Source: Acididesulfobacillus acetoxydans
GTDB taxonomy: Bacteria; Bacillota; Desulfitobacteriia; Desulfitobacteriales; Desulfitobacteriaceae
Assembly: GCF_902729405.1 (NCBI RefSeq)
Contig: NZ_LR746496.1
Coordinates: forward strand, 3,844,001-3,908,000
Direction of reading: 5' to 3'
Length of the DNA stretch: 64,000 nt
Positions 44,144 to 51,795 of this stretch are shown piece by piece. A model generated the notes under the pieces. The model did no database searches, was not told the origin of the DNA, and saw only the letters and a program-made list of their open reading frames with translations. How positions within the stretch are numbered: position 1 is the stretch's first letter; the number at the start of each line of letters is the position of its first letter. Both the position numbers and the translations under genes were made by a program.

Positions 44144-45630
44144 TATACCTCACCCCCTGTGGCCAGACGCATGAATGCCTCTTGTTGCATCTCGCGGCCC
44201 TGCAGTTCTCCCTGAATCGTTCCTTCGTGCATGACGTAGACCCTGTCACTCATGCCAAGCAATTCGGGGAGGTCCGACGAGATCATCAGCACAGCCCTTC
44301 CTTCAAGCTTCAACCGGTTCATCAGTTGGTAAATTTCCTGCTTGGCCCCTACATCGATACCCCGAGTGGGCTCATCTAGAATGAGCAGTTTCGGTTTGCA
44401 AGCCAGCCATTTGCCAATGACTACCTTTTGCTGATTTCCGCCGCTCAAATTCTCTGTCGCCTGTTCCACCGAGTGTGTCTTGATCCTGAGCTTCCCTACC
44501 CATTCCTGGGCATTCATCCCTTCCGCCTGCCTGCGGATAAACCCCAAACGGCTGCGCTGACTGAGGGTAGGAAGCGCTAAGTTTTCCCGTATCGTGAAGG
44601 GCAGAAGCAACCCTTCATTCTTACGGTCCTCTGTCACGAGGACGATTCCGGACCGAATCGCCGAGGCGGGAGACCTTAGATGGAGGATTCGGCCTTCCAT
44701 CACGATTCTCCCGGACTGTAAAGAATCAATCCCGCTCAGCGCACGTGCCACCTCCGTCCGGCCGGATCCCATCAGTCCCCCCAGCCCCACAATTTCTCCG
44801 CCTTTGATTTCCAGGGAAACGTCTCGAATTGCCAATGTTTTCAGCTTCTCCGCACGCAGAATACTCTCGCCGGGACTCGATTGCTCATGGGGATAACGCT
44901 CTGCAATATCCCGGCCGACCATGAGGGAAACCAATTCCCGTTCCGTCGTCTCTTCGGTCGGAACTGTGGCGATGAAACGTCCGTCCCGCAGCACGGTCAC
45001 CCGATCGGCCACTCTGAACAATTCCTCCAAACGATGGGAAATATAGATGATCCCCACCCCTTTGGCCTTGAGCGCGTGGACAATTTCAAAGAGACGATCC
45101 GTCTCCCCCTTGCTCAAGGCGGAGGTCGGCTCATCCATGATCAGAAAGCGCACCTCCTGCTGCAGGGATTTGCCAATCTCTACCAATTGCTGTTCCCCCA
45201 CGCTCAGGTCGCTCAGGCGTTCTTTGGGGTTGCGGTTCAGATTCAGGCTTTCCATCGTCGCCGAAACTTTCTCATAAAGCAAGGGGTAATTCACAAAACC
45301 TAGTGTCTTAAACTTGCCCTCACGCCCGATGAGGAAATTCTCAGCCACCGAAAGGTTGCTGAATAAGTTGAGTTCCTGATAGATCATCCCTATGCCCAGA
45401 TCCTGGGCGTCCCGGATGGTACGAAGAACCCGAGCCTCTCCGTCGATCGAGATCTGCCCCTCGTCAGCCTGATAAACCCCAGTCAGAATTTTCATTAGGG
45501 TGGATTTGCCCGCCCCGTTTTCGCCCAGCAGAGCCACAACCTCTCCACTGCCGACTTGAAAATCAACCCCTTGCAAAACCTTGACACCGGAAAAAGCCTT
45601 ACTGATCCCTTTCATTTCCAACTGAGCCAT
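44143..45630 (-). CDS. rbsA: Ribose ABC transporter double ATPase
   Basis: This 495-residue double ABC protein has a first Walker A GENGAGKSTLMK with LSVGEQQLVEIGKSLQ and a Walker B FLIMDEPTSAL. The second half has a degenerate A site (GGLMGSGRTEVARAL) and an intact signature LSGGNQQKVVIGKWL and B site LLILDEPTRGIDVG. This is normal for sugar ATPases. The ATG at 45630 has GGGGGTG six bases upstream; the GTG at 45639 is within that site. Confidence 0.95.
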   Translation of the reverse strand: MAQLEMKGISKAFSGVKVLQGVDFQVGSGEVVALLGENGAGKSTLMKILTGVYQADEGQISIDGEARVLRTIRDAQDLGIGMIYQELNLFSNLSVAENFLIGREGKFKTLGFVNYPLLYEKVSATMESLNLNRNPKERLSDLSVGEQQLVEIGKSLQQEVRFLIMDEPTSALSKGETDRLFEIVHALKAKGVGIIYISHRLEELFRVADRVTVLRDGRFIATVPTEETTERELVSLMVGRDIAERYPHEQSSPGESILRAEKLKTLAIRDVSLEIKGGEIVGLGGLMGSGRTEVARALSGIDSLQSGRIVMEGRILHLRSPASAIRSGIVLVTEDRKNEGLLLPFTIRENLALPTLSQRSRLGFIRRQAEGMNAQEWVGKLRIKTHSVEQATENLSGGNQQKVVIGKWLACKPKLLILDEPTRGIDVGAKQEIYQLMNRLKLEGRAVLMISSDLPELLGMSDRVYVMHEGTIQGELQGREMQQEAFMRLATGGEV

Positions 45631-45646
45631 CGTCTTCACCCCCTAG

Positions 45647-46039
45647 CTAGAACACTACACCGGACTTGAGGATGATATTGGCATAAGAGGTCCACTCCCC
45701 GGTACGCACGATTACCGCTGCCGACGCCAACCGTTCTTTAAAAATGTCATGTCCGATGAGTTCCTGAGGCGCCGCAATCAGCTGCCTAATTCTGTCAAAT
45801 AGATCCGGATGCGCACCCTCAAGTTCCTTAGCTAAGGTAATTTTCTCCACACTTAGTTCGCTTAAAACAGCATTCAGAACTTCCCAGAAGGCAGGAACCC
45901 CTTGACACACCGCCAAGTCGATCAGAGGAACTTGAGCTGGAACAGGCAATCCATAGTCAGCAATCACCAGAGTCTGTCCATGCCCCAACGTGGCAATGAA
46001 CCGGGACAGTTCCCCGTGCAGCACGCCTTGTTTTTTCAT
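45647..46039 (-). CDS. rbsD: D-ribose pyranase
   Basis: This enzyme converts beta-pyranose to beta-furanose ribose for RbsK. From the ATG at 46039 (GAGGTG nine bases upstream) it is 130 residues and starts MKKQGVLHGELSRFIATLGHGQ, with the active-site histidine H8 and ADYGLPVP. The upstream in-frame start at 46096 would add 19 residues across the operator palindrome. It is the first enzyme gene after rbsR. Confidence 0.94.
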   Translation of the reverse strand: MKKQGVLHGELSRFIATLGHGQTLVIADYGLPVPAQVPLIDLAVCQGVPAFWEVLNAVLSELSVEKITLAKELEGAHPDLFDRIRQLIAAPQELIGHDIFKERLASAAVIVRTGEWTSYANIILKSGVVF

Positions 46040-46074
46040 TTCTGTCAACACCTCTGTCGTTATTCTTAAGTCTA

Positions 46075-46088
46075 TGGTAACGTTACCA
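46075..46088. promoter_or_regulatory. Internal LacI-family operator before rbsD
   Basis: TGGTAACGTTACCA is a 14 bp perfect palindrome in the rbsR-rbsD gap. On the minus strand it fills the spacer between TTGTGC and TAGACT, a possible weak promoter. It is probably an RbsR site that controls rbsD-A-C-B-K separately from rbsR. Confidence 0.75.
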
Positions 46089-46109
46089 CATCGCACAAAA
46101 CCTATCCGC

Positions 46110-47126
46110 TCACGTCCCCGCCTGCTGCTTCCTGGCGGTCGAACCCCGCAGGATCAGCTTGGGCTCAAACTCCTGTTGTTCTGAGTGGTGATTCCGACCT
46201 GACCCCAGTTGGTTAAGCAGCAGCTGAAAAGCGGACCTTCCCATGGCATAGCCCGGTTGAGCGATCGTGGTTAGGGAAGGAAAAGAATACTCGCTCAAAG
46301 CTATATTATCATACCCGACAATAGCCAGCTCATCCGGAACCTCGATCCCGCAAAACCGGGCCGCCTGGAGAATGCCCACGGCCATCAGATCGTTGGCGGC
46401 AAATATTCCATCCGGACGGTCTTTCGAGCGCAGGAGACTTAACCCGATCTCATGACCCCCCTCATAGCGGAAATCGCCCTGAATCAGTTCTCCTCTCAGG
46501 CCCTCATAACGTGCCCGGTTTTCACTGATCACCCCTTCAAATCCCAACTTCCGGCCGTAGGCAGACGGCGAACCCTCCGGACCGGAAATATGAACAATGC
46601 GGCGGCAGCCAATGTTGATCAGGTGAGAGGTCGCCAGCCTTCCTCCCCGTTCGTTATCCATCCAAACCGAACTGCGTTTGGCCGAACCCCTCCTGTCCAC
46701 AAGTACGAGCGGAAGTCCCGCGGTTGCCTGATCAATGACCTCCTCCCCACTCCTGCTCCCCGCAATAATGACCCCATCTGCCCAGCGGCTGCGCAGAATG
46801 TCAAGATACATAACCTCTCGTTCCCTTTTCCAATCGGAATTGCACAGGATGGTCGTGTAACCCTTGGCGATCGCTGCGTCTTCGATACCCCGGGCGACAT
46901 CCGCAAAAAAAGGATTCGCCACGTCCGGAATTAGCAGGCCGATGGTCGAGGTCTTGCCGCTGACTAAACCGCGCGCCAGGCGGCTCGGCTGAAAATTAAG
47001 TTCCTCCATTGCCTTCGTAACTCGTTCCCGCGCGGTCTCCCCTACATAGCCGCTGTCATTGATCACGCGGGACACCGTGGTGACCGACACCCCTGCTCTC
47101 TGGGCAACATCCTTGATCGTCGTCAA
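46110..47126 (-). CDS. rbsR: LacI-family ribose operon repressor
   Basis: This 338-residue regulator has an N-terminal helix-turn-helix (TTIKDVAQRAGVSVTTVSRVIN) and hinge (NFQPSRLARGLVSGKTSTIGLLIPD), then a ribose-type effector domain with FFADVARGIED. It heads the rbs genes and is preceded by a strong promoter and a palindromic operator, so it should repress itself and the operon until ribose binds. RbsR is named by position; specificity is inferred. Confidence 0.92.
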   Translation of the reverse strand: MTTIKDVAQRAGVSVTTVSRVINDSGYVGETARERVTKAMEELNFQPSRLARGLVSGKTSTIGLLIPDVANPFFADVARGIEDAAIAKGYTTILCNSDWKREREVMYLDILRSRWADGVIIAGSRSGEEVIDQATAGLPLVLVDRRGSAKRSSVWMDNERGGRLATSHLINIGCRRIVHISGPEGSPSAYGRKLGFEGVISENRARYEGLRGELIQGDFRYEGGHEIGLSLLRSKDRPDGIFAANDLMAVGILQAARFCGIEVPDELAIVGYDNIALSEYSFPSLTTIAQPGYAMGRSAFQLLLNQLGSGRNHHSEQQEFEPKLILRGSTARKQQAGT

Positions 47127-47142
47127 TCCGGACCAACTCCAT

Positions 47143-47158
47143 GTGGAAACGTTTCCAC
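47143..47158. promoter_or_regulatory. Palindromic operator at the rbsR promoter
   Basis: GTGGAAACGTTTCCAC is a 16 bp perfect palindrome about nine bases after the predicted start point of the rbs promoter. It has the CG-centred half sites typical of LacI-family repressors and fits autorepression by RbsR. CcpA control cannot be excluded from sequence alone. Confidence 0.85.
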
Positions 47159-47173
47159 GTCTCTTATGCTCCT

Positions 47174-47202
47174 AATATACAGACTTTTCGTCAAACTGTC
47201 AA
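47174..47202 (-). promoter_or_regulatory. Strong sigma-A promoter of the rbs operon
   Basis: TTGACA (47197-47202) and TATATT (47174-47179) on the minus strand are 17 bases apart. The predicted start lies just before the operator at 47143-47158, so bound RbsR would block it. Confidence 0.88.
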
Positions 47203-47360
47203 TCCCAAAATTATCTTTTTAAAGTCCTGATTTTCCTGGTATCAGCGTAGGCCAATGGGTTCGTTCTCTAGTGCTGCCGCCGCGGCGGTACCGGAGATCA
47301 GGAGAGTCCGCCGACATCTTTGGGACAGCGGCGGACTGGTGCCATTTTAGGATCGGGCGA

Positions 47361-47450
47361 ATCCGAGTAAATCCAGGTGAATCCCCGTAAAACCCGGTAA
47401 AGCACAGTGAAACCCAGTAAAAGCCAGCAAACCCCGGTAAATCCCGGGCG
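47361..47450. repeat. Nine contiguous 10 bp repeats between lpd and the rbs promoter
   Basis: Nine units of exactly 10 bp begin at 47361, 47371 and so on to 47441, close to AACCCGGTAA / ATCCAGGTGA. The conserved positions are two C's in the middle and GTAA or GTGA at the end. The array ends 10 bases before the lpd stop. It is not coding; the helical period suggests a protein-binding array or slipped replication. Confidence 0.9.
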
Positions 47451-47460
47451 CAGCCCTCGC

Positions 47461-49023
47461 TTATGCCAAATGCAAAGCCTTGCCCAAAACTCCGTGTGCC
47501 GCTTCCATCACCGCTTCCGGGAGAGTCGGATGCGCGTGCACAGTCCGGGCGACCTGGTCGGCTGTCAGCCCCTCTTGAATCGCCAGGGTCAATTCTTGAA
47601 TCAGGCTGCTGGCTTGCGGCCCCATGATTGCTCCTCCCAGAACGACCCCTTGTTCGTCCGCCAAGATTTTCACAAGTCCCAACGGTTCACCCAGAGCCAG
47701 GGCTTTGCCGTTGGCGCTGAAAGGGAATTTGCTTACTTTATAGGCCGTCCCCCGCTCTTTCAGCTCCTGTTCGCTCGCCCCGGCCGTGGCAATCTCCGGG
47801 TAAGTAAAGATGGCGCTGGGAATCGCCCGGTAATCCATCTCAGATGACAGCCCGGCTATCCGTTCGGCCGCCACTATTCCCTCTGTGGAAGCCACGTGAG
47901 CCAGCATAATCCCGCCGACCGCGTCCCCGATGGCATAAACGTGCGGCAGGTTGGTCTCCATCTTCCGGTTAACGCGCAGCGCGCCCCGCTCCGTCTCCAG
48001 GCCCAAACCCTCCGCATCAATCCCTCGCAGGTTGGGCTTTCTTCCGGTCGCGACCAGAACCCGCTCCGCTTCCAATCCACGTTCCCCTTTGGCTCCCTCC
48101 ACCTGAACCACGAGCCGGTCATTCTCTCTGCGGATTCCCTTAACCGCTGTTTTCGTCAGGATCTCCAGCCCGCTTTTCTTAAGGAGGGGAGTCAGCCGCT
48201 TGGGAATTTCCTCATCAATGGTCGCCAAGAGACTGGGCAGCATCTCGACGACCGACACTCTCACCCCGAAGGCCTGATAAATCGAAGCCATTTCCAGGCC
48301 GATGACTCCGCCCCCGATGACGACGAGACTGTCCGGAAGTTCTGTTTCGCTGAGAATTTCATCGCTGGTCACAACACCCGGCAAATCCATTCCCGCAACC
48401 GGAATCCGAGCAGGCAGTGAACCCGTGGCCAGCACGACGTTCCGGACAGGAATTCTCACTCGCCCCCGGGCTTTCCCCATCTCTTCCGCGACCGGCTCCG
48501 TTCGCTTCCCCGTCTCTTCGCCGGCCCGCTCGACCCGAGTGTCGGCGCGCCCGCTCTTGTCTCCGGCCTTTTCCACGAAGATGCCCGGTTCCGTCTGAAC
48601 CCCGCTTGCCCCCAACTGAGCCCTGACCTTCTCCAGTTGGTCCGTATCCCCTTCCACTTCGAGAAATCCCGGTTCCCGGAAGGCCCCCCAGCCTCTGACC
48701 ACTTGAATCTTTCCGGCCTTCATGAGTTGCTCCACGCCGCCCACCAGGGTGTCGACCACCTTATCTTTGCGCTCCATCACCCGGGCAAAATCCAGCCGTC
48801 TTTCCCCGACCGCCAGGCCAAATTCCTCGGCCCGCCCGATTTCCCGCCAAAGTTCCGCACTTTTCACCAGGGCTTTGGTCGGAATGCATCCCCGGTTCAG
48901 GCAGGTCCCGCCCAGACGCTCTCCTTCGATCAAAACGACAGAAAGCCCCAACTGGACCGCCCTCAAAGCGCAAACATAGCCCCCCGGTCCGCCGCCCAAA
49001 ATGCCCACATCAAACTTTTCCAT
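47461..49023 (-). CDS. lpdA: Dihydrolipoamide dehydrogenase (L protein) with low-complexity insert
   Basis: This FAD disulphide oxidoreductase re-oxidises dihydrolipoyl GcvH. At 520 residues it is about 50 longer than usual. The redox pair is in GGTCLNRGCIPTKAL (about 39-53), the NAD site in VVIGGGVIGLEMASIY, and the C-terminal HAHPTLPEAVMEAAHG with the catalytic histidine is intact. The extra residues, about 118-180, are a charged repeat (EKAGDKSGRAD, ERAGEETGKR) between the FAD domain strands. It is likely a surface insertion produced by short tandem repeats and should not destroy the fold. Confidence 0.93.
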   Translation of the reverse strand: MEKFDVGILGGGPGGYVCALRAVQLGLSVVLIEGERLGGTCLNRGCIPTKALVKSAELWREIGRAEEFGLAVGERRLDFARVMERKDKVVDTLVGGVEQLMKAGKIQVVRGWGAFREPGFLEVEGDTDQLEKVRAQLGASGVQTEPGIFVEKAGDKSGRADTRVERAGEETGKRTEPVAEEMGKARGRVRIPVRNVVLATGSLPARIPVAGMDLPGVVTSDEILSETELPDSLVVIGGGVIGLEMASIYQAFGVRVSVVEMLPSLLATIDEEIPKRLTPLLKKSGLEILTKTAVKGIRRENDRLVVQVEGAKGERGLEAERVLVATGRKPNLRGIDAEGLGLETERGALRVNRKMETNLPHVYAIGDAVGGIMLAHVASTEGIVAAERIAGLSSEMDYRAIPSAIFTYPEIATAGASEQELKERGTAYKVSKFPFSANGKALALGEPLGLVKILADEQGVVLGGAIMGPQASSLIQELTLAIQEGLTADQVARTVHAHPTLPEAVMEAAHGVLGKALHLA

Positions 49024-49161
49024 TTTTCACCCGTCCCCTTTGTTCTTTTATTCCCGGTTCGTCCGTCCGATTCGCCCCTACTGCCAGACCCCACCCCGGT
49101 TCGCCGGGTCGCTTTCCGCTTTTTGATTTCTTGCGCAGCCGGCTATCCCATTCCGGAGTGA

Positions 49162-49192
49162 ACTCGTTCAGCTACAGCTGAACATCACGAGT
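49162..49192. other. Cruciform-like inverted repeat upstream of lpd
   Basis: ACTCG...CGAGT encloses TTCAGCT-AC-AGCTGAA, giving two nested inverted repeats. There is no T-run. It may be an operator or an mRNA end structure for the DUF4363 gene; nothing else is seen in 49024-49247. Confidence 0.4.
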
Positions 49193-49247
49193 CTCACGAT
49201 TGGATCAATGCCTGACCGACTATGATTTTAGCACTTGCAGCGAGTGA

Positions 49248-49628
49248 TTACAAAATGTTGCGGACATTAAAGGCTTCGTTGTCGGAAACGTGGTCCACGA
49301 GCATACGCAAGGTCGACAGTTCTCCCAAACTGAGAACCGCCCCCTTCGTCTCAATATATTTTTGCACCCGGCTCATGCTGATGTCGATATTGTCAATCTC
49401 TTGATGATTAAGCAAGATCGTCCACCAGTATTTCGTTTTTTCCCAAGAAGTCTGGGCCGTCTTAAGCTCATTTCCGGCTTCTTGCCACTTCCCATCCTGA
49501 ACCGAACGCTCCACCCGACCCAGTTGGGCCGTGAGAGTTCGGGCGGAACGGCTTATGTACGAAAAGGAAAAAAAGGACGCACCCAGTAAAAGGACGAGCA
49601 CAACAGCCACAATCTTCAAGTTTCGCAT
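49248..49628 (-). CDS. DUF4363 protein
   Basis: This 126-residue protein has one N-terminal membrane helix (about 5-25) and an outside helical part (RTLTAQLGRVERSVQDGKWQEA, EIDNIDISMSRVQKYIETK), the typical pattern of DUF4363 proteins in spore formers. The family is often next to a YetF-like DUF421 gene, as here. Function unknown; sporulation or envelope role suspected from neighbours in other species. Confidence 0.85.
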   Translation of the reverse strand: MRNLKIVAVVLVLLLGASFFSFSYISRSARTLTAQLGRVERSVQDGKWQEAGNELKTAQTSWEKTKYWWTILLNHQEIDNIDISMSRVQKYIETKGAVLSLGELSTLRMLVDHVSDNEAFNVRNIL

Positions 49629-49774
49629 CCTCAGCCACCACCCCAGTAGTCGATCTCCCCGCTGGCTAAAGCCGGGGGCCCTAAGAACCTTCGGTTGCGA
49701 GCGCTCCTACCGGCTCTCGCCAAACTTACCCCAGTCGCATGCCTTCCGACAAACAAGCTCAATGCCCGGGGGAC

Positions 49775-50464
49775 CTAATGCAAGATTTTCTTGCGCCTGT
49801 TTTCCTGGACAAAGAGGGTCCCAGATGCGTCTATGCTGGCCAAGAGCACCTGCTCGACCCCCTGCAAATTGTGTTTCTTGATCTCGGCCTCCAGCCAAGC
49901 CGCGTTCACGCCGGCCTGGTTCCAATTCTCAATGTGCACTTTGCCGTCCATGACCAGCGGAATGGGCAGTCCCTCATCTTTGGGGGATATTTGAAAGTCT
50001 TCCGGAATCGACGGCCTTTTCTCGGCCTTGGGAATCACGCTCACTTCACCGTTGGTCTCCAGAATGGCATACTCCACATCCGCAACATTGGGCACGTTTT
50101 TCAGCCGTAGCTGCTCCAGCAAGTCGCTTAAGTTGTAGCGGTTTCTTTCCAGTTCCCGCTCCACAATCCGCCCCTTGTCGATGAGGACCGTGGGTGTGCC
50201 GCAGAGGATAGCCCTGGCCTTCTCACTCTTCAAAGAAAAGTAAGATAACGTCGCCCCGGCCAAAAGCAGAACCAGGATGGGCACAATCCCGCTCACCAGG
50301 GGAATTCCCACGTCCTCGCTCGGCACTGCGGCCAATTCCGAAATCATGATTACGACCACCAGTTCAAAAGGCTGAAGCTGGCCGATTTGGCGCTTTCCCA
50401 GGAGGCGCAGCACCAATACGACCAGAGCATAGAGAATTAAAGTCCGCACCACCACAATCAGCAT
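49775..50464 (-). CDS. YetF-family (DUF421) membrane protein
   Basis: This 229-residue protein has three membrane helices in the first about 80 residues (LGKRQIGQLQPFELVVVIMISELAA between the first two), then a cytoplasmic domain carrying the DUF421 motif LERNRYNLSDLLEQLRLKNVPNVADVEYAILETNGEVSVI. The helix-to-domain order matches YetF/YdfS. Family members are spore or stress related in Bacillus, with no known enzyme activity. It is paired with the DUF4363 gene downstream. Confidence 0.92.
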   Translation of the reverse strand: MLIVVVRTLILYALVVLVLRLLGKRQIGQLQPFELVVVIMISELAAVPSEDVGIPLVSGIVPILVLLLAGATLSYFSLKSEKARAILCGTPTVLIDKGRIVERELERNRYNLSDLLEQLRLKNVPNVADVEYAILETNGEVSVIPKAEKRPSIPEDFQISPKDEGLPIPLVMDGKVHIENWNQAGVNAAWLEAEIKKHNLQGVEQVLLASIDASGTLFVQENRRKKILH

Positions 50465-50927
50465 TTAGGCTGTCACCCCGCAAACAATCATCCCAAACCG
50501 TTATCCGGCTCAACGGGGTTAATTTTTCCCGCATTCACAGGCTTTATTCACGTTCGTTTTTCCGAACGCCTAGCACGCCGGCGACACCCGAGGATTTGGT
50601 CGCGGGTGTTATCCGCAACTAACCCAGGGAAACCCGGCCAATAAGAAAGGGACCCCCCGTCCGGAGATCCCCGCAGTTCTATTCTGAATCGTTAACCGCC
50701 CCATGCCTAAAGCCGTCCGAAGCCAGAAGCTTCCGCGCGAAGCATTCGGCGACACTCAACTTCTCAACTTGCCCCAAACCCCCATTTTAGTTCCGGGTCA
50801 TAAGGGCCCTTTGTCACCCGCATAGCGTTTTCATGTTCCGATGATACCCCCTTGGCAGTGTGAGGGTCTGGTAGGGAATGGAATAGATATGGAACTAAGC
50901 TGGGGTGGAGCTCAACTAAAGTAAAGC
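50465..50927. other. 463 bp gap with hairpins and dispersed element
   Basis: It holds no gene. ACACCCG...CGGGTGT forms a hairpin near 50585-50610, and a GGGGATC...GGTCCC stem followed by TTTCTT on the minus strand near 50640-50685 may end the CBS gene transcript. The dispersed element copy is at 50705-50750. Confidence 0.45.
50705..50750. repeat. Dispersed intergenic element, copy 2
   Basis: On the plus strand GCCGTCCGAAGCCAG, an eight-base variable centre, GCGCGAAGCATTCGG, preceded by CCTAAAGCC. The copy at 35305-35356 is inverted relative to it. Both arms are well conserved, the centre is not. Confidence 0.75.
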
Positions 50928-51383
50928 CTAACTCATGTGGAAATGCTCATTGAACAAAGCCTGATGGACATCACCCTGACTGATGATTCCGATTAACTTG
51001 CCCGCTTCATCGACCACCGGCAGTCTCCTGATCCTCTTGGTGACCATCAGAGACAAGGCCTTGAGAACCGGGGTTTCCGGCTGCACCGCAATGGTCTGCC
51101 GCGTAAAAATATCTCTGACCTTGAGATTGACCGTCGAATCATAGCGCCGGCTCAGATCCTCAAAAGCCCGGAATTCCGCGGGGTCATCGTAGAACTCCCG
51201 GTAACTGGGGTAAATCGCCCTGAGGATATCCTTTTCCGATAACATGCCGATAAATTTCATCTCCTCATCGGCCACCGGAATTCCACTGATCTTCCTTAGG
51301 CAGATCAGGGATGCCGCCTTCTGCACACTGTCTTCGGGAAGCAAAGATATAACCGCTGAACTCATGATATCCTTGACCTGCAT
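50928..51383 (-). CDS. Two-CBS-domain protein
   Basis: This 151-residue protein has CBS 1 at about 1-70 (VKDIMSSAVISLLPEDSVQKAASLI) and CBS 2 at about 85-145 (VRDIFTRQTIAVQPETPVLKALSLM... IGIISQGDVHQAL). CBS pairs bind adenosine nucleotides and regulate partner proteins. A 15-residue insert (REFYDDPAEFRAFEDLSRRYD) sits between them. It has no attached effector domain, so the target is unknown. A ribosome site (GGAGAGA) precedes the ATG. Confidence 0.92.
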   Translation of the reverse strand: MQVKDIMSSAVISLLPEDSVQKAASLICLRKISGIPVADEEMKFIGMLSEKDILRAIYPSYREFYDDPAEFRAFEDLSRRYDSTVNLKVRDIFTRQTIAVQPETPVLKALSLMVTKRIRRLPVVDEAGKLIGIISQGDVHQALFNEHFHMS

Positions 51384-51795
51384 AAATCTCTCTCCTTTCG
51401 CTGATAGCCCGGGTACACCCGCTGTTCCTCTACAAATCCCCCGGAAATGAGGCCCCGTTCCACAACGCCTGATCGACCGCAGAGGCTGCGGACCGAAGCC
51501 GGCAAAAGAAGCGCCATGGCTTCCCTCTTACAGAAACCGCTGAGGATAAAGACCATGGGACCCCAAATAAATGAATAAAGCTACTTTATAACAAGAAGCC
51601 GTACCTGTCAAGGTGAATTTTGTGTCTATTCTGTTAATAATGCCTAGCGACCCAATCTGCTACATGTGGCATCTCTGCCCTCCTCACCGGATTATAGCCC
51701 CCGCGCTCTCCCACTTCTTTCCTAAGATTCCGGGGGAGCTTCCCTTTCTTGTGCAGCACAATTCTCTCGCGGTAAAGCGCAGGTGCAGATAGCCA
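51384..51795. other. 412 bp gap before the surface protein gene
   Basis: I see no gene, promoter consensus, RNA family or repeat. It is more AT-rich near 51580-51640 (TTTTGTGTCTATTCTG), which could be the CBS gene promoter region on the minus strand. A short open frame at its left is not credible. Confidence 0.45.

Noticed and set aside
47361-47450. Decamer array considered as a CRISPR
   Set aside because: The units are contiguous, 10 bp, imperfect, and have no spacers or cas genes nearby.
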